From an uncultured Collinsella sp. (lineage in GTDB: Bacteria; Actinomycetota; Coriobacteriia; Coriobacteriales; Coriobacteriaceae), in contig UREE01000034.1 in the NCBI GenBank assembly GCA_900546825.1, forward strand, positions 1 through 19,186: 19,186 nucleotides of DNA, read 5' to 3'. The notes below the pieces were generated by a model, which was not told the origin of the DNA, did not search any database, and saw only the letters and a list, made by a program, of their open reading frames with translations. Shown in pieces: positions 9,295-16,075 of the stretch. Each line of letters opens with the position of its first letter. Position 1 is the stretch's first letter. The position numbers were made by a program, and so were the translations under genes.

Positions 9295-9567
9295 TTACTT
9301 GGCGAGCTTGTCGACGACACGCTCTATCTCGGCGAGCTTGGCGGCCTTGAGCTCCTCGTCGCCCGATTCGATGGCCGACGCGACGCATCCCTCGATGTGT
9401 GCCTTCAGCACATCGGCGTTGATGCGGGCGATGAGTGCCTGCGTGGCCATGAGCTGCGTGGAGATGTCGACGCAGTAACGGTCCTCCTCCACCATTCGCA
9501 GGATGCCGTCGATTTGCCCGCGTGCCGTCTTGAGCATGCGGGTCACCGATTTGTGGTCTGCCATCAT
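9295..9567 (-). CDS. csoR: Copper-sensing transcriptional repressor, CsoR family
   Basis: A 90-aa all-helical CsoR/RcnR-family repressor. The Cu(I)-binding Cys-His-Cys triad is visible as C32 (DRYCVDIS), H57 and C61 (LKAHIEGCV), with the family pattern RARGQ-like TARGQIDGILRMVEEDRYC ahead of it. Apo-CsoR binds a GC-rich palindrome and releases it when Cu(I) binds. A matching palindrome lies in the copA promoter (12383-12399), so the likely circuit is autoregulation of a copA-copZ-csoR transcript. The start is one of two tandem ATGs (9567 or 9564), preceded by GAGGA on the minus strand. It lies 48 bp after copZ. Confidence 0.93.
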   Translation of the reverse strand: MMADHKSVTRMLKTARGQIDGILRMVEEDRYCVDISTQLMATQALIARINADVLKAHIEGCVASAIESGDEELKAAKLAEIERVVDKLAK

Positions 9568-9615
9568 GGCGGGTCCTCGTTTCTGGTCGATGGGGTCGAA
9601 TGCCTCTGGTAGCTG

Positions 9616-9837
9616 CTACGCAGCGGTTACAGACAGGGCGTGGAACTTCTCGCCCGCGCCCTCGACGGCGTCGGCGAGCTGCTCGGCGGTCACGGTGTCG
9701 GCGCACTCTACCTGGACGGTCTGGGTCTCGTGATCGGCGTCGGCATCGGTCACGCCTGCTACGCTGAGCAGCGCGGTCTCGACAGTAGCGTCGCAGTGGC
9801 CGCACATAAGGCCGGAAGTCTTGATTGTGTAACGCAT
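9616..9837 (-). CDS. copZ: Copper chaperone, heavy-metal-associated domain
   Basis: A 73-aa single HMA-domain protein, the usual CopZ size. The metal site is C12-x-x-C15 in SGLMCGHCDATVE; the common GMTC is replaced by GLMC. VETALLSVAGVTDADADHETQTV follows the beta-alpha-beta-beta-alpha-beta plan. It presumably carries Cu(I) to the CopA ATPase and to CsoR. Start 9837 has GAGAGGA nine or so bases upstream on the minus strand. An open frame reaches 9948, but that part runs through a long inverted repeat and is unlikely to be translated. The gene lies between copA and csoR. Confidence 0.92.
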   Translation of the reverse strand: MRYTIKTSGLMCGHCDATVETALLSVAGVTDADADHETQTVQVECADTVTAEQLADAVEGAGEKFHALSVTAA

Positions 9838-9862
9838 GGATATTCCTCTCTGTTGTGTCGGC

Positions 9863-9956
9863 TTTCCCAGGCACCCGACCTTGACCTTCAAGCCGTCGCT
9901 CGCGTACCAAAGTACGCGTCGCTCCTCTTTCAGGTCAATCTCGGGCACCTGGAAAA
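9863..9956. repeat. Long imperfect inverted repeat between copA and copZ
   Basis: About 94 bp can fold into an imperfect hairpin. The tip is a perfect 7-bp stem CGCGTAC/GTACGCG (9901-9907, 9912-9918) with loop CAAA. The base pairs TTCC-CAGGCACCCGA with TCGGGCACCTGGAA. TTGACCTT and CAGGTCAA pair between them, with internal loops. It occupies most of the 147-bp gap between the copA stop and the copZ start, and may act as an mRNA processing or attenuation structure or be a dispersed repeat. Confidence 0.6.
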
Positions 9957-9984
9957 CCCGTTCTAAATGGACGTAATGGTGAGC

Positions 9985-12324
9985 CTATTTTGCCACTTTA
10001 GGCTTAAAGGTTCGTAGGCGCAGCGCATTGCTTACGACGCAGACACTCGACAGGCTCATGGCCGCGGCGCCAAACATCGGCGAGAGCTGCCAGCCGGTGA
10101 GGGGGAAGAACACACCCGCGGCGAGTGGAATGCCGATGCCGTTGTAGAACAGCGCCCAGAACAGATCCTGCTTGATGTTGCGAATCGTGGCGCGCGACAG
10201 CTCGATGGCGTGGGCGACGTCCATGAGGTCGCTGCGCATGAGCACCACGTCGGCGCCCTCCTTGGCGATGTCGGCGCCGGTGCCGATAGCGAGGCCAACG
10301 TCGGCGCGCGCCAGGGCGGGGGAGTCGTTGATGCCGTCGCCCACCATGGCGACCTTGCTGCCCGCATCCTGCAGTTCGCGCACGTGGCGTTCCTTGTCGG
10401 CGGGCAGGACGTCGGCGATAACCTGCTCACTGGTGAGTCCCACGCGGCGGGCGATGGCCTCGGCCGTCATGCGGTTGTCGCCGGTGAGCATGCGCACATC
10501 GACGCCGAGCGAGCGCAGCGCGGTAACGGCCTCGGCACTTGTCTCCTTAACCTCGTCGGCCACGGCGACGATACCGGCAAGCTCACCGTTTTTGGCAAAG
10601 AACAGCGGCGTCTTGCCATCGGCGGCAAATCGCCCCGCAAGTCCTGCGGGCACGGTGATACCCAGCTCGCTCATCAGGCGCACGTTGCCGGCTGCGATGA
10701 CATTCTGCCCCTCGCGTGCCGTAATGCCTCGCCCGGGCACGGCGGCAAAGTCCTCGACCATGCGTGCGACGATTCCGCGCGTCTCGCACTCGGCCATAAT
10801 CGCCTCGGCCAGTGGGTGTTCGCTCTGGCGTTCCAGCGCGGCGGCCAGCTTGAGCAGCGCCTTTTCGCTCATGGCGGGCGAGCCGTCAGTGCGCGTGGCC
10901 ACCACGATATCGGTCACAGCCGGTTTGCCGCGGGTGACGGTGCCGGTCTTATCGAGCACCACGGTGCCCACGTTGCGCAGATTCTCCAGCGCTTCGGCGC
11001 TCTTAAACAGCATGCCCATCTCGGCGCCCTTGCCGGTGCCAACCATAATGGCGACGGGCGTGGCCAGGCCCAGCGCACACGGGCAGCTGATCACCAGCAC
11101 GGCCACGGCGGAGGTGAGCGCCTCGTTTACGCTGCCGGTCAGCGCCATCCACGCCACAAAGGTCACGGCCGAGATCGCAAACACCACGGGCACAAACACG
11201 CCGGCGACCTTATCGGCCATGCGGGCGATGGGCGCCTTGGTGGCGTTGGCGTCCTCGACGAGCTGGATGATTTTGGCGAGCGACGTGTCGGCGCCCACGC
11301 GCGTGGCACGGAAGGTAAACGATCCGGTGCGGTTGACCGTGGCGGCGTTGACGGTGTCGCCGGCGGTCTTTTCCACGGGGATGGACTCGCCGGTGAGCGC
11401 ACTCTCGTCCACGGCCGATGCGCCCTCGAGTACCACGCCGTCGACAGGGATGGATTCGCCGGGGCGCACACGCAGCACCTGGCCGGGAAGGATACTGTCG
11501 ACGTCAACGGTGGCCTCGGTACCGTCCTCGGCCACGACGGTCGCGGTCTTGGGCGCCAGGTCAATGAGCGCCTCGATGGCGCCGCCGGTCTTGGATTTGC
11601 TGCGCGTCTCGAGGTATTTGCCCACGGTGACGAGCGACAGAATCGTGCCGGCGCTCTCAAAGTACAGGTTGCTCATGCCCGTCATCATGGCCTCGTGCAC
11701 CTGCCCGGCGGCCAGCTGGTCGGCCATGATAAACATGGCGTAGAGCGACCAGGCAATGGAAGCGGTGGCACCGACGGCGATGAGCGCGTCCATGGTGGGT
11801 GCGCCGTGCACGAGCGACTTGAAGCCGTTGATAAAGTACGCGTCGTTGACGTAGACGATGGGGATGAGCAAGACGAGCTCGGTGAGCGCCAACGTCATGC
11901 TGTGGGTGTGGTCGGTGAAGACGCTGGGCAGCGGCCAGCCGAGCATGTGCCCCATGCCTATGTAGAACAGCGGGATGAGGAAGATGATCGAGATGATGAG
12001 GCGGGGGCGCATGGCGGAGGGGACGGTCTCCAGCTTTTTGGTGGGCGGCTCCATATGGGCGGCGCCGGACCTGGCTTGCGCGCTGCCGTTGGGGGCGGTT
12101 TCGGTGCCCGTACTGACGGGCGAGGCCGAGTAACCCGCGCGATCGACAGCGGTGCAGATGTCGTCGGGGGAGACCTGCGCGGGGTCATAGTCCACCAGCA
12201 TGGAGCCGGCGAGCAGGTTGACGGCGACGCTTTGGACGCCGTCGAGCTTGCTGACGGCGCGGTCCACGTGCGTCTGGCAAGCGGCGCATGTCATGCCGCC
12301 CACGTCAAACGTATCTTGAGCCAT
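9985..12324 (-). CDS. copA: Copper-exporting P1B-type ATPase
   Basis: A 779-aa Cu(I) efflux ATPase of the plasma membrane. Residues 5-65 are one HMA domain with C13-x-x-C16 (GMTCAAC), followed by a low-complexity linker. The transmembrane CPC ion site is at 414-416 (SCPCALGLATPVA). The phosphorylated aspartate is D458 in DKTGTVTRG. The actuator TGES, the nucleotide-domain SEHPLAEA and the hinge GDGINDSPAL (about 662) are all intact. The C-terminal helices carry FYNGIGIPLAAG and MSLSSVCVVSNALRLR, which hold the remaining Cu(I) ligands of the P1B-1 subgroup. Start 12324 has AAAGGAGA upstream on the minus strand. It is the first gene of the copA-copZ-csoR unit and is probably induced by copper through the CsoR site in its promoter. 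Confidence 0.97.
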   Translation of the reverse strand: MAQDTFDVGGMTCAACQTHVDRAVSKLDGVQSVAVNLLAGSMLVDYDPAQVSPDDICTAVDRAGYSASPVSTGTETAPNGSAQARSGAAHMEPPTKKLETVPSAMRPRLIISIIFLIPLFYIGMGHMLGWPLPSVFTDHTHSMTLALTELVLLIPIVYVNDAYFINGFKSLVHGAPTMDALIAVGATASIAWSLYAMFIMADQLAAGQVHEAMMTGMSNLYFESAGTILSLVTVGKYLETRSKSKTGGAIEALIDLAPKTATVVAEDGTEATVDVDSILPGQVLRVRPGESIPVDGVVLEGASAVDESALTGESIPVEKTAGDTVNAATVNRTGSFTFRATRVGADTSLAKIIQLVEDANATKAPIARMADKVAGVFVPVVFAISAVTFVAWMALTGSVNEALTSAVAVLVISCPCALGLATPVAIMVGTGKGAEMGMLFKSAEALENLRNVGTVVLDKTGTVTRGKPAVTDIVVATRTDGSPAMSEKALLKLAAALERQSEHPLAEAIMAECETRGIVARMVEDFAAVPGRGITAREGQNVIAAGNVRLMSELGITVPAGLAGRFAADGKTPLFFAKNGELAGIVAVADEVKETSAEAVTALRSLGVDVRMLTGDNRMTAEAIARRVGLTSEQVIADVLPADKERHVRELQDAGSKVAMVGDGINDSPALARADVGLAIGTGADIAKEGADVVLMRSDLMDVAHAIELSRATIRNIKQDLFWALFYNGIGIPLAAGVFFPLTGWQLSPMFGAAAMSLSSVCVVSNALRLRTFKPKVAK

Positions 12325-12371
12325 GGCTTCTCCTTTCTGTGGCGTAGCGTTGGAAATGTTTACCTGTCGAT

Positions 12372-12402
12372 ACTATACACCCATACCCCCTGGGGGTGTC
12401 CA
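12372..12402 (-). promoter_or_regulatory. copA promoter with CsoR-type operator
   Basis: Read on the minus strand, TGGACA (12402-12397) and TATAGT (12377-12372) are separated by 19 bp and form a candidate promoter. Between them lies the perfect palindrome ACCCCC-T-GGGGGT (12385-12397), the GC-rich form expected of CsoR operators. The -10 is 48 bp from the copA start codon. Repressor binding here would overlap the -35 and the spacer. Confidence 0.8.
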
Positions 12403-12475
12403 GTAATAGTTGGAATGTATGACTTTTCATTACAGATGAGGGTGGCGGCTCGATCAATGGTCGCCTCTGCCAAAC

Positions 12476-12854
12476 ATCTCAATCTGTAACGTCTGGACCG
12501 GTTTTTGAACCATAGCTGTTACAGATTTAGACAAACATTTCAGCCGAAAACTAACGTCTCGATCTGTAACAGCTAGACCCCGTTTTACCGAGTATTTGTT
12601 ACAGATCAAGACAAACAGTTGGCGGGAAACTCAATGTCTCAATCTGTAACATGTAGCAGCAAATATGACCTCTAACTGTTACAAATCGAGACAAACCGTC
12701 CGCGGTCAACTCAAATGTCTTGATCTGTAACATCTGGGCCGGTTTTTTAACCCCTTACTGTTACAGATTGAGATGTTGTCTCGCGGGGTTGGGGTTTGTC
12801 TCGTTCTGTAACATCTTGACCTGTGTCTGCCAAGCTAGTGTTACAGATCGAGAC
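12476..12854. repeat. Palindromic repeat array 3 (five units, opposite orientation)
   Basis: Units lie at 12476-12532, 12556-12612, 12636-12692, 12717-12774 and 12798-12854 (57, 57, 57, 58 and 57 bp). Start-to-start spacing is 80, 80, 81 and 81 bp. The arms are the same as in arrays 1 and 2; only unit 3 has a changed core, with a right arm GTTACAAA. The centres read GGACCGGTTTTT and GGCCGGTTTTTT, the reverse complement of the AAAAACCGGTC centres, so the array points the other way. Spacers 1-3 share AAAC....AACT-like ends. It lies 42 bp beyond the kinase stop and before the copA promoter. A possible decayed right arm TTACAGATGAG is at 12430-12440. Confidence 0.92.
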
Positions 12855-12896
12855 AATTGCCGGGGAGGGGTTCTGTTACGGCAAGACACCCGCCGC

Positions 12897-14981
12897 CTAG
12901 ATACAGAATCCGGGGATCACGCAGGTTCGCTTGTTTGGCTTTTCCGCAGGCGTGGCGTACATAAAGGCGTCGCCGTCGTGGCCCACACGGTTCATGTAGA
13001 GCGTGCCTTCGCTCTCCGATGTGTCGGGACTCACCGTGCGCTCCCACCAACAGGTGTCTTTGCCCTTCCACTGGCGAACCATCGTCTCGTTCGTGGAATA
13101 CGGACTCACTTTAAGCTCGCGGAACAGTTGGTACTCCTTGCCCTCGCCGTTGTAGATGTCGGCCAAAAAGTGATAGCCCTCGGCAAACGAATAGGGCGGT
13201 TGCGTACCGCACAGCTCGACCATGGCGGGCAGCCAAAGGGTTGCGGACAACTCGCTCAGACACGATGCGCTTCTGGCGGAGCCAACGTTATTCGAGATCT
13301 TTTTGACAGACTTGATGAGCACGCGCAACTCGTTGGGCAGCAGCTCAAGGCCGTCGTTGTCGAGCCATTCCCGCAGCTCGCAATCTGCCCAGCCGGCGCT
13401 CAATGGTTGGGCCGCGGCGTCGCGTTCGGCAATGCCGGCATCGAACATAAACGTCAGTCCGGCCTTGCCCGTCCCGTCCAGAAGCTCGTCGTGGCGGATG
13501 CCCACGAGTTGTGCGCCGACCTCCAGCCCGTTGGTGAGCCTCACGCGCTTGGTGCACGGATAGGGGATATGCCCATCGGCATCGAGCAGATGATAGCGCT
13601 TGGCAATCTCGCGTGCCTCGCTACGGGTCCCGGCGGCCTTAATCTTAAGCGAAATCTCCTGCAGCTGAGCCCAGGTGTAGTCGTCAAGAGAGCTGCGGAT
13701 GCCATCGAGGTAGTCGGGGATGCCAAAGCCACGGGTCGCCGCGCCAATGACGCCGAGCCCCGCAACGACTGCAACGACGCCGCCGATAATAAATCGACGG
13801 CGGGTCATGGCATCGTGACGGGCCTGCTCCAGGATCTCTCGTGCACGCTCGCCGGCGACGTCGACCTTAAGGTGCGTACCGGAGTCGATGTCGATTACGG
13901 CGTCATTGCCCGCGCCCTCGCAGCCCTCAGATTCTGCAGCGGGGAGGTATGTCGAGAGCACCTCGAGCATCTGCTGCTCGGTAGGGCGATCGCCCTGTTC
14001 GACCGAGATGCCTTTCATGATGATCTGGACAAGCGCTTTGTCGCCCTCGCATCGCGGCTCGAGCGGTGCCGGCTTGGTCTTGGTCTTTATGAGGTAGAAC
14101 GAGCCGGTTGCCGCGGCACCCGTCGACTTAACATCGAACGGTTTGCGACCGCTGTAGAGCTGGTACAGAATACTCGAAAGCGCATAGACGTCGATCGCGG
14201 GCGAGCGGCGAAGGGCCGCGATGCCTTCGATATCCTGCGTGAGCATCTCGGGCGCAGCGTATGCGGGCGTGGCAAAGCGCCAGATGTCGGCGCGCCGGGT
14301 GATCGTGTCGTCGCCGAGTGCCATGGTCGCGGAGCCCATGTCGATGAGGCAGGGGTCAAAGGAGCAATCGGCAATCTGCTGCTCAAGCGTTCGGCTGGTG
14401 GTGCGGAACATGATATTGGCAGGCGACAGGTCGCGATGGACGACCGGATTCACAAGCCCCTGGGTCATCAAGAGCGCGCGAAGCACGGCGTTTCCGACAG
14501 CGGCGACCATCTGGGTGGTCAGCCCGCCCGAGGCGTCGCGCGGAAGCAGGGGCAGCGCCCGTTTGAGCGAGGTGCCCTCGACCCACTCCATGAGGATGAG
14601 CGGGTCATCCTCGCACGATCCGTAGCCATAGACGCGCGGAAATCCGCGCAGGTGCGAGACGGTACACAGATGACGGTACTCCTCGAACAGCGCGGCGGTG
14701 TTGGCCAGGTGCGCGGCCGATTGCTCGGCGGAGCGGTCGGGGGCTTGACCGGAAAGGATGGCGTTGTCCTTGAGTAGCTTGACGGCAAAGACCTCGCCGC
14801 TCGTGTTGGTCGCGCGCAGTACGTGTCCGATGTTGCCGTTGTTGCGGTGGGCCGTCTGGAGAATAAGCGTCATAAACCGACGCTTGGCGTCGTCCTCGGC
14901 GCTGGGGTTGACTGCCACGGCGGTATCGAACGTGTCAAGACGGATGAGTTTGTCGCCATAGGCGCTATCGGTAGTATCCAT
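12897..14981 (-). CDS. Membrane Ser/Thr protein kinase with extracytoplasmic DUF6273-like domain
   Basis: A 694-aa protein. Residues about 40-345 are a Hanks-type kinase: the VAIK-type lysine is K68 (VFAVKLL), the catalytic loop is HRDLSPAN (182-189), the Mg-binding motif is D214-M-G where most kinases have DFG, and the activation segment ends APE (243-245). Residues 397-416 form one transmembrane helix preceded by TRRR, giving a cytoplasmic kinase and an outside C-terminus. The C-terminal part (about 480-694) fits DUF6273: LSAGWADCELREWL, TLWLPAMVELCG, CWWERTVSP, ending VIPGFCI. It probably senses something at the cell surface and phosphorylates unknown targets. Start 14981 is chosen for AAAGGA upstream; the frame continues to 15068 without an RBS. 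It stands alone, facing away from the ABC operon. Confidence 0.9.
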   Translation of the reverse strand: MDTTDSAYGDKLIRLDTFDTAVAVNPSAEDDAKRRFMTLILQTAHRNNGNIGHVLRATNTSGEVFAVKLLKDNAILSGQAPDRSAEQSAAHLANTAALFEEYRHLCTVSHLRGFPRVYGYGSCEDDPLILMEWVEGTSLKRALPLLPRDASGGLTTQMVAAVGNAVLRALLMTQGLVNPVVHRDLSPANIMFRTTSRTLEQQIADCSFDPCLIDMGSATMALGDDTITRRADIWRFATPAYAAPEMLTQDIEGIAALRRSPAIDVYALSSILYQLYSGRKPFDVKSTGAAATGSFYLIKTKTKPAPLEPRCEGDKALVQIIMKGISVEQGDRPTEQQMLEVLSTYLPAAESEGCEGAGNDAVIDIDSGTHLKVDVAGERAREILEQARHDAMTRRRFIIGGVVAVVAGLGVIGAATRGFGIPDYLDGIRSSLDDYTWAQLQEISLKIKAAGTRSEAREIAKRYHLLDADGHIPYPCTKRVRLTNGLEVGAQLVGIRHDELLDGTGKAGLTFMFDAGIAERDAAAQPLSAGWADCELREWLDNDGLELLPNELRVLIKSVKKISNNVGSARSASCLSELSATLWLPAMVELCGTQPPYSFAEGYHFLADIYNGEGKEYQLFRELKVSPYSTNETMVRQWKGKDTCWWERTVSPDTSESEGTLYMNRVGHDGDAFMYATPAEKPNKRTCVIPGFCI

Positions 14982-15010
14982 GGCGTTCCTTTGTCTGGCA
15001 TGGGTTGCCG

Positions 15011-15073
15011 CACGTATACGCGAGCAGTGCGGATATCGGTAAAGTACCATGATAGCCGCACTGCCCACGTATA
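15011..15073. promoter_or_regulatory. Inverted and direct repeats upstream of the kinase gene
   Basis: A perfect 9-bp inverted repeat GCAGTGCGG (15024-15032) and CCGCACTGC (15056-15064) encloses 23 bp. CACGTATA occurs just outside on both sides, at 15011-15018 and 15066-15073. On the minus strand, TTACCG and GTATAC with 17 bp between them form a weak promoter candidate inside this structure. The layout fits an operator for the kinase gene, which starts 30 bp away. Confidence 0.4.
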
Positions 15074-15112
15074 CCGCTGAGCATTGTCGTTTACGACGCA
15101 GAAGGTAGAAGA

Positions 15113-15150
15113 CGAAAGACGGACGGCGACCGTCTTTCGATCGCCGTCCG
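15113..15150. terminator. Two overlapping, mutually exclusive hairpins
   Basis: Stem A is a perfect 10-bp pair CGAAAGACGG (15113-15122) with CCGTCTTTCG (15130-15139) and a 7-nt loop. Stem B is CGGACGGCGA (15120-15129) with TCGCCGTCCG (15141-15150) and an 11-nt loop. They share bases 15120-15122, and the right arm of A is the loop of B, so only one can form. Read on the minus strand, stem B is followed by GTCTTTCGTCTTCT, which is terminator-like. No complete gene lies directly upstream in either direction. Confidence 0.5.
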
Positions 15151-15361
15151 CGCTAGTTGTTGTGTGCCATGACGTTGTTGACGCCGACGATGCGCGACAT
15201 CGGCGGCAGGGCCCCGCAGGCGCTGTGCGGCCTGCCCCAATTGCAGTTGACCCTTGTCCCGGGCAGCTATCGTGAGTTTATCTTCCGGCCTTTAACGCTT
15301 CTTTAGAAACGGCCTTCACCCTAGGAATTGCAAGTAAGTAATCCTTGGGATGGAGGCTCTC
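15151..15361. other. Region between the kinase side and the ABC operon, no confident gene
   Basis: The stretch holds a 45-codon plus-strand frame (ATG 15169 to TAG 15306) with no RBS. It also holds minus-strand frames ending at 15278 and 15153 whose last residues look protein-like but have no start. CGGCCTT is directly repeated at 15286 and 15310, a possible regulator site ahead of the operon. The operon promoter must lie here, but I cannot place its boxes with confidence. Confidence 0.35.
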
Positions 15362-16075
15362 ATGGCATACGTATTGGAGACGCGCGGGCTCACGAAGCGG
15401 TTCGGCCGCGGCAGCCGCGCGCAGATGGCGGTCGACGGCGTGAGCCTGCACGTGGGGGAGGGGCGCGTGTACGGCCTGCTCGGCCCCAACGGCGCGGGCA
15501 AGTCCACCACGCTCAAGATGGTCACGGGGATGCTGCGCCCCACCTCGGGGCAGATCCTGGTCGATGGCCATCCGTGGAGTCGAAACGACCTGTATTCCAT
15601 CGGCTCGCTCATCGAGCAGCCGCCGCTCTACCCCAACCTCACGGCGCGCGAGAACCTGCTCGTGCGCACCACGTTGCTCGGCATTCCGGAGGGTCGCATC
15701 GACGAGGTGCTCGAGACGGTTGACCTCACTGACACCGGATCCAAGCGCGCCGGGCGCTTCAGCCTGGGGATGAAGCAGCGGCTCGGCATCGCGATCGCGC
15801 TGCTCGCGAGCCCGCGGCTTCTCATCCTGGACGAGCCCACCAACGGGCTCGACCCCATCGGCATCGAGGAACTGCGTGGGCTCATCCGCAGCTTCCCCAA
15901 GCGCGGCATCACGGTCATCGTATCGAGCCATATCCTGGGTGAGGTGGAGCAGACGGCCGACGACATCGGCATCATTACGGGCGGCCGGCTCGCCTACCAG
16001 GCGCCGCTTCAGAGGGGCCAGGACCTCGAGGCCCTGTTCATGGACGTGTGCCGACGGACGGGGGTGGCCGCATGA
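15362..16075 (+). CDS. ABC transporter ATPase, lantibiotic immunity type
   Basis: A 237-aa ATP-binding subunit. Walker A is GPNGAGKST (41-49), the ABC signature reads FSLGMKQRLG, Walker B plus D-loop is LLILDEPTNGLDP, and the H-loop is SSHILGEVE. The pattern RGLTKRFG near the start and the 237-aa length fit the gallidermin/mutacin/nisin F-type immunity (LanF) and bacitracin-type ATPases. With the two following permeases it would export or expel a membrane-active peptide. Start 15362 is chosen because GGAGG lies five bases before it; an in-frame ATG at 15350 has no RBS. The stop overlaps the start of the next gene (ATGA). Confidence 0.9.
   Translation: MAYVLETRGLTKRFGRGSRAQMAVDGVSLHVGEGRVYGLLGPNGAGKSTTLKMVTGMLRPTSGQILVDGHPWSRNDLYSIGSLIEQPPLYPNLTARENLLVRTTLLGIPEGRIDEVLETVDLTDTGSKRAGRFSLGMKQRLGIAIALLASPRLLILDEPTNGLDPIGIEELRGLIRSFPKRGITVIVSSHILGEVEQTADDIGIITGGRLAYQAPLQRGQDLEALFMDVCRRTGVAA

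Noticed and set aside
10210..12489. Very long plus-strand open frame (759 codons) opposite copA
   Set aside because: It is a mirror of GC-rich codon use, with a product full of His, Gly, Arg and Asp and no domains, while copA on the other strand has every P-type ATPase motif.
5494..12854. Integron attC sites (length and inverted arms are similar)
   Set aside because: The arm cores TGTAAC and GTTACA do not fit the RYYYAAC/GTTRRRY consensus, units occur in tandem without cassette genes between most of them, and no integrase is seen.
12720..14777. Long plus-strand open frame (685 codons) opposite the kinase
   Set aside because: The start lies within repeat array 3, there is no RBS, and the kinase on the other strand has complete catalytic motifs and a good RBS.
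15169..15306. 45-codon leader-like frame upstream of the ABC operon
   Set aside because: There is no Shine-Dalgarno sequence and no recognisable lanthipeptide leader or core features (no Ser/Thr/Cys-rich C-terminus).
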